From Paraburkholderia caledonica NBRC 102488 (GTDB lineage Bacteria; Pseudomonadota; Gammaproteobacteria; Burkholderiales; Burkholderiaceae), in contig NZ_BAYE01000001.1 in the NCBI RefSeq assembly GCF_000685095.1, positions 558,001 through 622,000 of the forward strand: a DNA stretch of 64,000 nucleotides, written 5' to 3'. A program made the position numbers and the translations under genes. Below are positions 26,319-35,739 of the stretch, piece by piece (positions within the stretch are counted from its first letter, which is position 1; every line of letters begins with the position of its first letter). The notes under the pieces were generated by a model that was not told where the DNA came from, made no database searches, and was given only the letters and a program-made list of their open reading frames with translations.

Positions 26319-28670
26319 ATGAGCAAAACCCGCTTCTCCGATCAGCGCGAAGCCAAAAGCCGCCGCGATCCCGCTGCGTCCAGACGGCGTGCGCTGTTCG
26401 CGATTCCCGCGCTCGGCGTACTGGTGCTGGTGCTTCTTTGGACCGTGATCTTCGCGCGTCTTTCGGTCGAAAAAGAAGCCACTTACCGCGAGGCCATGGC
26501 GTCTGCCGCGATTCTCTCGGCAGCGCTCGAACAGCATACGATCAAGGCGATTCACCAGGTCGATCAGATCACGCGGTTCGTCAAATACGAGTTCGAGAAG
26601 ACACCGGGACGTTTCGATCTTGCCAGCACAGTTGAAAGAGGCGTCGTGCAAAGCGAGACGCTCGTGCAGGTATCGCTGATCGATGAACGCGGGCAGCTGA
26701 TCGCCAATACGGCCGAGCTCAATCCCAAGCGCATCGATCTATCGGACCGCGAACACTTCAAAGTCCACGAACACGAAAACGACGACCAGTTGTATATCAG
26801 CAAGCCGGTGCTCGGCCGCGTGTCGGGCCACTGGACCTTGCAGATGACGCGGCGCCTGAATCATCCGGACGGCACGTTTGCGGGTGTCGTAGTGGTATCC
26901 GAAGACCCGAGCTATTTCACGAGCGACTTCTACAACAACGCGGCGATCGGCCGCGAAGGCGTGATCGCGGTCATCTCCGACAACGGCAGGGTGCTAGCGC
27001 GCCGCACCGGCAGCGCCGTGAATGCGAACGGCTCGTTCTCGGCCAGCGGCTCCTATCCGACGTCAGAACACGTCTCGGGCACCTATGTCGATTCGATCGA
27101 CAACGTCACGCGCATCGTGTCGTACCGGCATATCGACGGTTATCCGCTCGGCGTGCTGGTCGGTCTGTCGCAAGCCGAGGAATTCGCCGACTACAACCAT
27201 ACGCGCAACGTCTATCTGCTGATGGCGGGGTTCATCTCGCTCGCCATGCTGAGCTTCTTCGCCGTGGCAACCGGCCTGATCGGCAAGCTGCTCGGCCGCG
27301 AGCGCGAAATGACGCATCTGGTCGAATACGACCTGCTCACCGGCTTGCGCAATCGCTATGCAACCTTGCGGACGCTGCGCCACGAAGTCGCGCAACCGGC
27401 CAACCTGGGCCGCCTCGCGATTCTGTTCATCGACCTCGATAACTTCAAGACGGTCAACGACACGCTCGGTCACAACGCCGGCGACATCGTGTTGCAAATG
27501 ACGGCCTCGCGGCTGTCCACCGCGGTTGCGGACGACGGCACGTTGAGCCGTATCGGCGGCGACGAGTTCGTCGTCGTCATCAAGGGCGAGGACGTCGAGA
27601 AGCGCGCGGTCGCGCTCGCCGAAGCGGCGGCGGAAGCCTTTGCGAAACCGTTCGAAGTGCGCGGCAGCTCGTTCGTGCTGCATGCGAGCATCGGCATCGC
27701 GCTTTATTCGGTTGCCAACGAAAGCGAGATCGACCTGCTGAAAAAAGCCGACCTCGCGATGTACAGCGCGAAAGATGCGGGCAAGAACTGCTACCAGTTC
27801 TATTCGCCGCAGCTGTCGCATCGCGCCGACCATCTGATGAAGTGGGAACAGCAGTTGCGTGTCGCGCTTGCCGAAGGGCAACTGTTTCTCGCCTACCAGC
27901 CGAAGATCGACCTCACGCGCCGCTGCATCACCGGCTTCGAGGCGCTGGTGCGCTGGAACCATCCGCAGCACGGGCTGATTCCGGCCAACGAATTCATTCC
28001 GGTCGCGGAGTCCACCGGCCTTATCGTGCCGATCGGCGACTTCGTGATCGAGACGGCGTGCCGGCAACTGGCCGTGTGGCAGCAGCAAGGCTACGACACG
28101 CTGTCGCTCGCCGTGAACATTTCGGCCGTGCAGTTCTGGCGCGGCGATCTGTACGAAACGGTGTCGCACGCGATCGAGGAAAGCGGCATTTCCGCACGCC
28201 GCCTGGAACTGGAAATCACGGAAACGGCGATGATGGAATATCCGGAACTCGTCTCCGAAAAAATCTTTGCGCTCAAGCGCCTCGGTGTGCGAATTGCACT
28301 CGACGACTTCGGCACTGGCTATTCGTCGCTGTCGTATCTGAACCGTTTTTCCGTGGATACGCTGAAGGTAGACCGGTCGTTCGTTCAGGCCATTCCGGGC
28401 GATCGCAGCGTTTGCGTGATGGTCACCGCGATCGTCAATCTGGCGCGCTCGCTCGGGCTGACGGTGGTTGTCGAAGGAACGGAAACGGAAGAGCAGATTG
28501 CGTGGCTCGCCGCGCTCGGTCATATCGAGGCGCAGGGTTTTCTGTTTTCGCGCCCGGTTCCTGTCGACGCGATTCCGGCACTGCTCGAACGGTTCGGCGT
28601 GTGCGGCATGACGGGCCGGCACCCCGTTCAGGAAACGAACATGAACGCCAGCACCAGCACGAACGGCTAG
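26319..28670 (+). CDS. membrane GGDEF-EAL protein with CACHE-type sensor
   Basis: A 783-residue protein. TM1 is at about residues 26-46. A periplasmic double-CACHE/PDC-like sensor spans ~47-300, TM2 lies at ~303-325, then a GGDEF domain and a C-terminal EAL domain. GGDEF is intact at 413-417, and EAL is intact at 541-543 (GFEALVRW), with EITETAMME and the DDFGTGYSSLSYL loop also present. Both catalytic signatures are complete, so it could make and degrade cyclic di-GMP. The inhibitory I-site arginine five residues before GGDEF is missing (VADD replaces RxxD). The ATG overlaps an upstream stop (TGATG), though that upstream frame is probably not a gene. Confidence 0.92.
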   Translation: MSKTRFSDQREAKSRRDPAASRRRALFAIPALGVLVLVLLWTVIFARLSVEKEATYREAMASAAILSAALEQHTIKAIHQVDQITRFVKYEFEKTPGRFDLASTVERGVVQSETLVQVSLIDERGQLIANTAELNPKRIDLSDREHFKVHEHENDDQLYISKPVLGRVSGHWTLQMTRRLNHPDGTFAGVVVVSEDPSYFTSDFYNNAAIGREGVIAVISDNGRVLARRTGSAVNANGSFSASGSYPTSEHVSGTYVDSIDNVTRIVSYRHIDGYPLGVLVGLSQAEEFADYNHTRNVYLLMAGFISLAMLSFFAVATGLIGKLLGREREMTHLVEYDLLTGLRNRYATLRTLRHEVAQPANLGRLAILFIDLDNFKTVNDTLGHNAGDIVLQMTASRLSTAVADDGTLSRIGGDEFVVVIKGEDVEKRAVALAEAAAEAFAKPFEVRGSSFVLHASIGIALYSVANESEIDLLKKADLAMYSAKDAGKNCYQFYSPQLSHRADHLMKWEQQLRVALAEGQLFLAYQPKIDLTRRCITGFEALVRWNHPQHGLIPANEFIPVAESTGLIVPIGDFVIETACRQLAVWQQQGYDTLSLAVNISAVQFWRGDLYETVSHAIEESGISARRLELEITETAMMEYPELVSEKIFALKRLGVRIALDDFGTGYSSLSYLNRFSVDTLKVDRSFVQAIPGDRSVCVMVTAIVNLARSLGLTVVVEGTETEEQIAWLAALGHIEAQGFLFSRPVPVDAIPALLERFGVCGMTGRHPVQETNMNASTSTNG

Positions 28671-28869
28671 GCAGTCGCGCCCAAGGCGTCGCTTGCAAGG
28701 CTTTGACTTCGATGCTGCAATCGAGGAAGCCCGCCCATACCGCAGTCACACAAAACGGGCTACATTCTCGCTGTATTGCAATCTCGCGCGTGCCGCCGGA
28801 CCAGTCGGCCCCGCGCAACACTCAGACGATCCACAGGACGGACGCCCGCTCAGCGGGCGCCGTGGCGCC

Positions 28870-30078
28870 ATGCAGACCATAACAAGCCACGATGCGGCAA
28901 GACGAGGGGAACGGGAACCGCTATGGACGCTGTTTCGGGTCGTGTTCGGCCTGTCGGCATTGTCATGGGGCGGCCTCGCGCTGATGGCTCAGCTCGAGAA
29001 TCACTACGTCGAACGTGAAGGACGGCTCTCGCGGGTCGCGTTCTCCGATCTGATCGCGCTTGCGTGGATGGTGCCGGGCCCGGTGGGCTGCAATGTCGCC
29101 GTGCAACTCGGACACGCGCTGCGCGGACGCGCCGGCGCATGGGTCGCGGGCATTGCCAGCGTGCTGCCCTTTTTCATGTTGATGACGCTCTTCGCGATCT
29201 TCTATCGCACGCCGATCGTGCGCGCCGCCGCGTCGCAGACCCTGCTCAATCACTTCAGCGTCGTACTCGCTACGTTGATCGGCATCACCTGGTACAAACA
29301 GACACGCGCGCTCGTGCGCGGCAAGCTCGAATGGACCGCGGCGGTCGTCGGCTGTATCGCGCTTTTCTATGCGCACAGCCCTGCAGCTTATGTGCTGATG
29401 CTAAGCGCGGCGTTCGGTGCGGGCTGGGTGGTCAGCCCCGTGCGCGACACGCGGTTTGCCGTGTCCTTCGCGCGCGTCGACTGGCAGATCCTCACGATGC
29501 TGTGCGTGTTCGTGCTGCTGTTCGCGGTACCGTTGCCGCATCGCTACGATCTCGCGCTGCTATGGCCGCGGCTCGCGGGCGCGGGCATGACGCTGTTCGG
29601 CGGTGGGTTCTCCGCATTGCCGGTGCTCAAGACATTGTTTGTCACGCCGTCGATCGGCATATCGGACAACGACTTCACGCTGGCGTTTTCACTGTCGCCG
29701 CTATCGCCGGGGCCGCTTCTGAACGTCGTGCCGTTCTTCGGCTATCTCGTCGACGGGTGGGCTGGCGCGTTGATCGCCACGTTCGCGTTGTTCGTGCCGT
29801 CCGGATGCCTCGTGGTGCTGGCGCAGCAGCACCTGCATCAATTGAAGATGAACCAGCAATTCGAGCACGGCATGCGGATTCTGCGCGCGGTCACCACGGC
29901 CTTCCTTGCGGTGGCCGTGCTGCGTATCGCCGGACGCGTGCCGTGGCAACCGGTCTATCTGATTACCGCGCTATTCTCGGCGATGTGTTTCGCGAAGCTG
30001 AAGGTGCCCGTGTACGTGGTGTACGGCACCGTCGCGGTCGTATGCGGACTCTGGCTCGCTTACGGCGCATTGCTTTAG
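28870..30078 (+). CDS. ChrA-family chromate transporter, two-domain form
   Basis: A 402-residue inner-membrane protein with two homologous Chromate_transp domains. The first is marked by LSALSWGGLALMAQLENHYVE and AWMVPGPVGCNVAVQLGHAL, the second by LFGGGFSALPVLKTLFV and FSLSPLSPGPLLNVVPFFGYL. Canonical ChrA motifs are GGP and PGP-like. Here the family residues are partly changed (GPVG and SPGP). ChrA exports chromate by proton antiport, but many members carry other anions. I chose ATG 28870, the last ATG before the first helix, rather than a longer frame start. It stands alone. Confidence 0.85.
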   Translation: MQTITSHDAARRGEREPLWTLFRVVFGLSALSWGGLALMAQLENHYVEREGRLSRVAFSDLIALAWMVPGPVGCNVAVQLGHALRGRAGAWVAGIASVLPFFMLMTLFAIFYRTPIVRAAASQTLLNHFSVVLATLIGITWYKQTRALVRGKLEWTAAVVGCIALFYAHSPAAYVLMLSAAFGAGWVVSPVRDTRFAVSFARVDWQILTMLCVFVLLFAVPLPHRYDLALLWPRLAGAGMTLFGGGFSALPVLKTLFVTPSIGISDNDFTLAFSLSPLSPGPLLNVVPFFGYLVDGWAGALIATFALFVPSGCLVVLAQQHLHQLKMNQQFEHGMRILRAVTTAFLAVAVLRIAGRVPWQPVYLITALFSAMCFAKLKVPVYVVYGTVAVVCGLWLAYGALL

Positions 30079-30109
30079 CGGAGCGCTCAGAGATTCTCCG
30101 GCGCTCTGT

Positions 30110-30139
30110 AGCGACCGTGCAGCGACCGTGCAGCGACCA
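30110..30139. repeat. 11-bp tandem repeat, 2.7 units
   Basis: AGCGACCGTGC at 30110-30120 and 30121-30131, and a partial copy to 30139, lie just 3' of the ChrA-like gene in non-coding DNA. Confidence 0.75.
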
Positions 30140-30162
30140 TTCAACGAGCCGGCAAGCGTCTG

Positions 30163-30621
30163 TCAAAACCCGCGCGACAGCACGGCGAACCCGACGGTCA
30201 CCACGCCAAGCACGATATTGATCAGCACCAGACGCCGGATCGTGCCGACCGCCTGTGCGCCGTCAGGCCACTTCTGCGCCTGCACCGCGCGGCGAATGCG
30301 CGGAAACACCGCGAAGCGGATATGTCCGAAGATCAGCATCATGACGATGCCAAGGCCGGCCATTGCATGCAACGGCCACGTGGCGTGGCCACCGCCGAAT
30401 TGCATTAGCAGGAAGCCGCCCGTCAGCAAAATGACCAGCACCGAAGCAGCAACCCAATTGAAGAAGCGGCCAAACACCGACTCCCACAACGGCAAACGCA
30501 ATTGCGGCGAAAGATCGGCAATTGCCGGGCGTAAGCAGAAATGCGCGAAGACCATCCCGCCGATCCATATCGCGACTGCGAGCAGGTGTAGAAACAGCGC
30601 GAGTTCGATAGCCTTGTTCAT
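30163..30621 (-). CDS. CopD-family integral membrane protein
   Basis: A 152-residue protein with four hydrophobic segments: LALFLHLLAVAIWIGGMVFAHF, VAASVLVILLTGGFLLM, LHAMAGLGIVMMLIFGH and LVLINIVLGVVTVGFAVL. The first helix carries the HLLAVAIWIGGM pattern typical of CopD-like/DUF4149-like proteins that may handle copper or haem across the membrane. AGAGGAA precedes the ATG at 30621, which I prefer over a longer frame. It converges with the ChrA-like gene. Copper specificity is not shown by the sequence. Confidence 0.78.
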   Translation of the reverse strand: MNKAIELALFLHLLAVAIWIGGMVFAHFCLRPAIADLSPQLRLPLWESVFGRFFNWVAASVLVILLTGGFLLMQFGGGHATWPLHAMAGLGIVMMLIFGHIRFAVFPRIRRAVQAQKWPDGAQAVGTIRRLVLINIVLGVVTVGFAVLSRGF

Positions 30622-30951
30622 GTTGTATTCCTCTCCGACGACGCCACACCGCTTATGACGAATGATATGAGCAGCGGCTATTGAGCGCATTCGACCGCAC
30701 GCCATGCGTGCAGTTCCAGCAGGCCCAAGGCTTTCTCGTCGTTTTTCTTGTTGTTATTGCAGCGCGCCTGTATCTCGACGGAGTACCGCACTTCGACACC
30801 GTAACGCCGCCCCCGAATTTTCTGCAACGTGCCCCGCAGTTACGGCATGGTAACTGCGTGGTTACCGCGAGCCACTGCGGCACACTTCACTGCGCACGGC
30901 CAGCGCCTCGCATGCTAGCAGACGCCGGCCGTATTGGAACGTCAATCTTCG
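30622..30951. other. 330-bp gap between parC and the CopD-like gene
   Basis: A Cys-containing 76-codon minus-strand frame (30653-30883) is present but has no ribosome-binding site or family pattern, and I do not call it. I see no terminator or promoter that I would trust. Confidence 0.5.
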
Positions 30952-33276
30952 TCAAGCAGCCAGCACAGGGCGCATACCTTCGAGCTTCAGCTTGGTTTCG
31001 GGCGTGCGCCCTTTACGCGCCCGCTTGCCGACATGCGACGCCAAAGCGGCGCCGCTCAGCTTTTCTTCGTCCAGACGTCCGCCGCGACGCGCGCCGATCA
31101 GCATCACCCCCGCCGCGTTGATCGCGAGCGCCTGAACCAGCGTTTCCTTGTCGTCGAGCGCCATTAGCGTGACGCCGCGACCGCCGCCGGAGAGCGTCTT
31201 CATTTCGTCGAGACCGAATACCAGCAGGCGCCCGCTCGACGACAGACACGCGACCTGCGTCGCGTCCGGCAGCATCGGCATGGGCGCGAGCGGCACAGCG
31301 CCGGCGTCGATCGTCATGAACGACTTGCCTGCCTTCAGGCGGCTCACCATGTCGCCGACCTTGGCGATGAAGCCAAAGCCGTTGCTCGACGCGAGCAACA
31401 ATGCCTGGTCAGCCGAAGCCGCGTAGTAATGCATCAGGTGGCTACCCGATTCGAGTTCGATCAGCGACGTCACCGGCACGCCGTCGCCACGGCCGCCCGG
31501 CAGCGACGCCACCGCGACCGAATAGACGCGACCGTTGCTGCCCCACGCGACGAGCGTATCGGGCGTGCGGCACTGGAACGCGGCGTAGAGACCGTCGCCG
31601 GCCTTGAACGTGAAGCCTGCCGTGTCCAGCCCGTGCCCCTTCAGCGCACGCACCCAGCCCTTTTGCGAGACCACGACCGTGACAGGTTCATCGACCACGC
31701 GCGCTTCGTACGTCGCGCGCTTTTCCTGCTGGATCAGCGTGCGGCGCTCGTCGCCGTACTGCTTCGCGTCGCCTTCAATTTCCTTGATGAGCAGGCGCTT
31801 CATCGCCGATTCGCTGCCGAGCAATTCTTCGAGCTTCGCTTTCTCGTCGCGCAGTTCGGCAAGCTCTTTCTCGATCTTGATCTTCTCAAGACGAGCCAAC
31901 TGACGCAGCCGGATTTCCAGGATGTCCTCGGCCTGGCGATCGGACAGGCCGAACGCGGCCATCAACGCGACCTTCGGTTCGTCGGATTCGCGAATGATGC
32001 GGATGACTTCGTCGATATTCAAAAAGACGATCATCCGGCCTTCGAGGATGTGGATCCGGTCGTCTACCTTCGTCAAACGGTGACGCGTGCGGCGCGTGAC
32101 CGTCGCGAAGCGGAACGCGATCCACTCGTGCAGGATTTCGCTCAAGCCCTTCTGACGCGGCCGGCCGTCGCCGCCGACCATCACGAGATTCAGCGACGCA
32201 TTCGATTCGAGACTCGTATGCGCGAGCAGCGTGGTGACGAACTCCGTCTGATCGATGCGGCTCGACTTTGGCTCGAACACGAGGCGCACGGGTGCGTCCT
32301 TACCGGACTCGTCGCGCACCGCGTCGAGTAAGGCCAGCATGGTCTGCTTGCCTTGCAACTGTTCGGGCGTTAGCGCCTTCTTGCCAAGCTTGATCTTCGG
32401 ATTGGTCTGTTCCTCGATTTCTTCGAGGACCTTTTGCGCGGCCGTGTTCGGCGGCAATTCGGTGATGACCAGTTGCCACTGGCCGCGTGCGAGTTCTTCG
32501 ATCTTCCAGCGTGCTCGAACCTTCAGGCTGCCGCGGCCGGTCTCGTAGGCCGCCGAAATTTCCGCTTCGCTCGAAATGATCTGGCCGCCGCCGGGGAAAT
32601 CAGGGCCCGGAATGTGCTGCATCAATTCGGCATGCGCAATCTTCGGGTTGCGGATCATTGCGACCGCGGCGCCCGCGACTTCTCGCAGGTTGTGCGACGG
32701 GATTTCGGTGGCGAGGCCCACGGCGATGCCCGAGGCGCCATTGAGCAGGACGAACGGCAGACGCGCGGGCAAGAGCCTCGGCTCGTCGAACTCACCGTCG
32801 TAGTTCTTCATGAAGTCGACCGTGCCCTGATCGATTTCATCGAGCAGCAGCTTGGCAATCGGCGTCAGACGCGCTTCGGTGTAGCGCATGGCCGCCGCGC
32901 CGTCACCATCGCGAGAACCAAAGTTGCCCTGGCCGTCGATCAGCGGATAGCGCATCGAAAAGTCTTGCGCGAGACGCACCAGCGCGTCATAGGCCGACTG
33001 GTCGCCGTGCGGATGGTATTTACCGAGCACGTCGCCAACCACGCGCGCCGACTTGACCGGCTTCGCGTTGTCGGACAGACCCATGTCGTTCATTGCGAAC
33101 AGAATGCGGCGTTGCACTGGCTTCTGGCCGTCGCACACATCCGGCAGCGCGCGGCCCTTGACCACGCTGACCGCGTAGTCGAGGTACGCACGTTCCGCGT
33201 AATTGCCGAGCGTCAGAAAATCGCCTTCCGGCGGCGGTGGCTCGGTGAACAGGTCGAGAGTGTTATCGTCGTCCAT
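30952..33276 (-). CDS. parC: DNA topoisomerase IV subunit A
   Basis: A 774-residue ParC. The catalytic tyrosine is Y132 in [10 protein letters not shown]. The quinolone-resistance-determining region reads [10 protein letters not shown] (residues 88-97), so the residue equivalent to E. coli Ser80 is Gln93 and to Glu84 is Asp97. The tail has the beta-pinwheel-like repeats expected of ParC, and the protein is of ParC rather than GyrA length. With ParE it decatenates daughter chromosomes using ATP. It is 69 bp downstream of parE on the same strand, so the two are probably an operon reading parE-parC. Confidence 0.96.
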   Translation of the reverse strand: MDDDNTLDLFTEPPPPEGDFLTLGNYAERAYLDYAVSVVKGRALPDVCDGQKPVQRRILFAMNDMGLSDNAKPVKSARVVGDVLGKYHPHGDQSAYDALVRLAQDFSMRYPLIDGQGNFGSRDGDGAAAMRYTEARLTPIAKLLLDEIDQGTVDFMKNYDGEFDEPRLLPARLPFVLLNGASGIAVGLATEIPSHNLREVAGAAVAMIRNPKIAHAELMQHIPGPDFPGGGQIISSEAEISAAYETGRGSLKVRARWKIEELARGQWQLVITELPPNTAAQKVLEEIEEQTNPKIKLGKKALTPEQLQGKQTMLALLDAVRDESGKDAPVRLVFEPKSSRIDQTEFVTTLLAHTSLESNASLNLVMVGGDGRPRQKGLSEILHEWIAFRFATVTRRTRHRLTKVDDRIHILEGRMIVFLNIDEVIRIIRESDEPKVALMAAFGLSDRQAEDILEIRLRQLARLEKIKIEKELAELRDEKAKLEELLGSESAMKRLLIKEIEGDAKQYGDERRTLIQQEKRATYEARVVDEPVTVVVSQKGWVRALKGHGLDTAGFTFKAGDGLYAAFQCRTPDTLVAWGSNGRVYSVAVASLPGGRGDGVPVTSLIELESGSHLMHYYAASADQALLLASSNGFGFIAKVGDMVSRLKAGKSFMTIDAGAVPLAPMPMLPDATQVACLSSSGRLLVFGLDEMKTLSGGGRGVTLMALDDKETLVQALAINAAGVMLIGARRGGRLDEEKLSGAALASHVGKRARKGRTPETKLKLEGMRPVLAA

Positions 33277-33345
33277 CTAGATTCCGTATCGTGTTTGGCG
33301 TGAAGTTTCGTGCTTCCGTGTGACATGCGAGCGCTGTAAAACCGC

Positions 33346-35331
33346 TCAGATATCCGCTTCCACTTCATTGCCCTTTTCTTCCAGCCAGCTGCGCCGCGAT
33401 GCCGCTTCGCCCTTGCCCATCAGCATGGTCATGCGCGCGACCGTGGCGTCGTAGTCGAGCTCGCCGAGCGCGACCGGCGTGAGTCGCCGTGTGTCCGGGT
33501 TCATCGTCGTGTCCCACAGTTGCTCGGCGCTCATTTCGCCAAGGCCTTTGAAGCGGCTGATCGACCATTGCGTGTCGCGCACGCCGTCTTTACGCAGCTT
33601 GTCGAGAATCGCTTCGAGTTCGCCTTCGTCGAGCGCATAGAGCTTTTGCGCCGGTTTTTTGCCGCGGGCGGGCGCGTCCACTCGAAAAAGCGGCGGGCGC
33701 GCGACGCACACATGACCGCGTTCGATCAACTGCGGGAAATGTTTGAAGAACAGCGTGAGCAGCAACACCTGAATGTGCGAGCCGTCCACGTCCGCGTCCG
33801 ACAGAATGCAGATCTTTCCGTAGCGCAGGTTCGACAGATCGACTTTGTCGTCCGGACTATGGGGATCGACGCCGATCGCCACCGAAATGTCGTGCACTTC
33901 GTTATTCGCAAAGAGACGGTCGCGCTCGGTTTCCCAGGTGTTCAGCACCTTGCCGCGCAGCGGCAGGATCGCCTGATATTCCTTATCGCGGCCCATTTTC
34001 GCGGAGCCGCCGGCCGAATCGCCCTCGACGAGAAACAACTCATTGCGGCCGATTTCCGTCGACTCGCAGTCGGTCAGCTTGCCTGGCAGCACAGCCACGC
34101 CGGAGCTCTTGCGCTTCTCGACCTTCTGCCCTGCTCGCGTGCGCGCCTGCGCCTGCTTGATCACGAGGTCCGCAAGCTTCTTGCCGTGCTCCACATGCTG
34201 GTTCAGCCACAATTCGAGCGCCGGGCGCGCAAACGATGACACGAGCTTCACCGCGTCGCGGCTATTCAGACGCTCCTTGATCTGCCCTTGGAATTGCGGA
34301 TCGAGCACCTTTGCCGACAGCACGAACGACACGCGCGCAAATACGTCTTCAGCAAGAAGCTTCACGCCCTTCGGCTGCAGGTTGTGCAACTCGACAAAAC
34401 TCTTCACCGCCTGATACAAGCCGTCGCGCAAGCCCGATTCGTGCGTGCCGCCGGCGGGCGTCGGGATGAGGTTGACGTACGACTCGCGCGTGAGCGACCC
34501 TTCCTCGCTCCATGCGACGACCCACGCGGCACCCTCGCCTTCGGCGAACGTTTCTTCGCTCGATCGCGAGTTTTCGGCGTAACGCTCGCCTTCGAACAGC
34601 GGAATGAGCAGGTCACTGCCGTTCATGCCTTCGAGCAGATAGCCGCGCAAACCGTCTTCGTATTTCCAGCTTTGCTGTTCGCCGGTTTTCTCGTTGATAA
34701 GCGTGACTTCGACGCCCGGCAACAACACTGCCTTCGAGCGCAGCAGCCGTTGCAATTCGCCGAGCGGCAGATTGGGCGAGTCGAAGTACTTCGGGTCCGC
34801 CCACGCGGTAACGCGCGTGCCGGACTTCTTTTCGCCCTTCGCTGCGGCGCGCACTTCGAGCGGCTTCGCCACGTCGCCGTGCGCAAAGCTCAACGCGGCG
34901 ACCTTGCCGTCGCGCCACACGGTGACGTCTAGACGCGTGGACAGCGCGTTGGTGACCGACACGCCGACGCCGTGCAAGCCGCCCGAAAACGTGTAGGCGC
35001 CGCCGGCGGCTTTATCGAACTTGCCGCCCGCGTGCAGTCGCGTGAACACGATTTCCACGACCGGCACGCCTTCCTCCGGATGCAGTCCGAACGGAATGCC
35101 GCGGCCGTCGTCTTCGACAGACACCGAATGGTCCGCGTGCAACGTGACCGTGATTTGCCGGCCGTGGCCGCCGAGGGCTTCGTCCGACGCGTTGTCTATA
35201 ACTTCCTGAATGATGTGCAGCGGATTCTCGGTGCGGGTATACATGCCGGGCCGTTGCTTGACCGGCTCGAGACCCTTCAACACCTTGATCGACGCTTCGC
35301 TATACGCGGCGTTTGGCTTTTTCGTGGACAT
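33346..35331 (-). CDS. parE: DNA topoisomerase IV subunit B
   Basis: A 661-residue ParE. It has the GHKL ATPase site VIDNASDEALGGHG, DDGRGIPFGLHPE and GGLHGVGVSVTNALS, and the TOPRIM residues ELFLVEGDSAGGSAKMGRD and SDADVDGSHI. The length of about 660 residues and lack of the gyrase B insertion make it ParE rather than GyrB. It supplies ATP hydrolysis to ParC. First gene of the parE-parC unit. Just upstream (35359-35393) lies an unusual cluster of GTCCAC palindromes, which may be regulatory. Confidence 0.96.
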   Translation of the reverse strand: MSTKKPNAAYSEASIKVLKGLEPVKQRPGMYTRTENPLHIIQEVIDNASDEALGGHGRQITVTLHADHSVSVEDDGRGIPFGLHPEEGVPVVEIVFTRLHAGGKFDKAAGGAYTFSGGLHGVGVSVTNALSTRLDVTVWRDGKVAALSFAHGDVAKPLEVRAAAKGEKKSGTRVTAWADPKYFDSPNLPLGELQRLLRSKAVLLPGVEVTLINEKTGEQQSWKYEDGLRGYLLEGMNGSDLLIPLFEGERYAENSRSSEETFAEGEGAAWVVAWSEEGSLTRESYVNLIPTPAGGTHESGLRDGLYQAVKSFVELHNLQPKGVKLLAEDVFARVSFVLSAKVLDPQFQGQIKERLNSRDAVKLVSSFARPALELWLNQHVEHGKKLADLVIKQAQARTRAGQKVEKRKSSGVAVLPGKLTDCESTEIGRNELFLVEGDSAGGSAKMGRDKEYQAILPLRGKVLNTWETERDRLFANNEVHDISVAIGVDPHSPDDKVDLSNLRYGKICILSDADVDGSHIQVLLLTLFFKHFPQLIERGHVCVARPPLFRVDAPARGKKPAQKLYALDEGELEAILDKLRKDGVRDTQWSISRFKGLGEMSAEQLWDTTMNPDTRRLTPVALGELDYDATVARMTMLMGKGEAASRRSWLEEKGNEVEADI

Positions 35332-35738
35332 GGTTGACTCGGGTGCGTCGGTTCATCGTTGTCCACAGGTCCTGTGGACAGGTCCGTGGACAATGCGTTG
35401 AGTTTTCAAAAAAAGCGAAACGAAACAACGTGGTTAGGTGGGGTGCCCGCAGCGCGGGCAAACTGTTTTGCCGCATGGCTTCCGCGCACATTCCACGTGA
35501 CGGCCACGCGGTTTTGTGCGCGGGATCTTATCGACACGCAGCATAACGGCCCGACGCACGGCACTATTGCCGCGCATCGTTGCCGCCAGTGCGAACGCCG
35601 GGGAAGCCTGTTCGCGGGGTATTTTACTGATTTCAAACCTGGCGGCAATTCACGGCTCAAGCGATCGGCCTTCCGGACAAGGCGTGGCCCATGCACAAGC
35701 AAAAGCGCCGACGACGCGGCACGTCAGCGCTCGCCGCT
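35332..35738. other. 407-bp region upstream of parE
   Basis: No gene is supported. The parE-proximal part holds the GTCCAC palindrome cluster. The far end overlaps the terminator of the ABC-F gene. The middle is featureless apart from a short A-rich stretch near 35405-35425. Confidence 0.6.
35359..35393. promoter_or_regulatory. palindrome cluster upstream of parE (DnaA-box-like)
   Basis: A perfect 10-bp inverted repeat with a 1-bp centre (35360-35369 with 35371-35380) built on TGTCCACAGG is followed by a third half-site, CCGTGGACAA (35384-35393). TTGTCCACA at 35359-35367 differs from the DnaA box TTATNCACA at one position. The cluster ends 28-62 bp ahead of the parE start. Confidence 0.6.
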
Positions 35739-35739
35739 T
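35703..35739 (-). terminator. terminator of the ABC-F gene
   Basis: AAGCGCCGA (35703-35711) pairs with TCGCCGCTT (35731-35739) with one mismatch, and GACG/CGTC extends the stem inside. On the minus strand it is followed by TTTTG. It overlaps the stop codon region. Confidence 0.5.

Noticed and set aside
25921..26319. A 132-codon plus-strand frame overlapping the GGDEF/EAL start (TGATG)
   Set aside because: No family pattern, Ser/Arg/Thr-rich, no ribosome-binding site. The overlap is probably chance.
30653..30883. A 76-codon minus-strand frame with several Cys
   Set aside because: The cysteines are not in metal-binding spacing, there is no ribosome-binding site, and it is Arg/Thr-rich.
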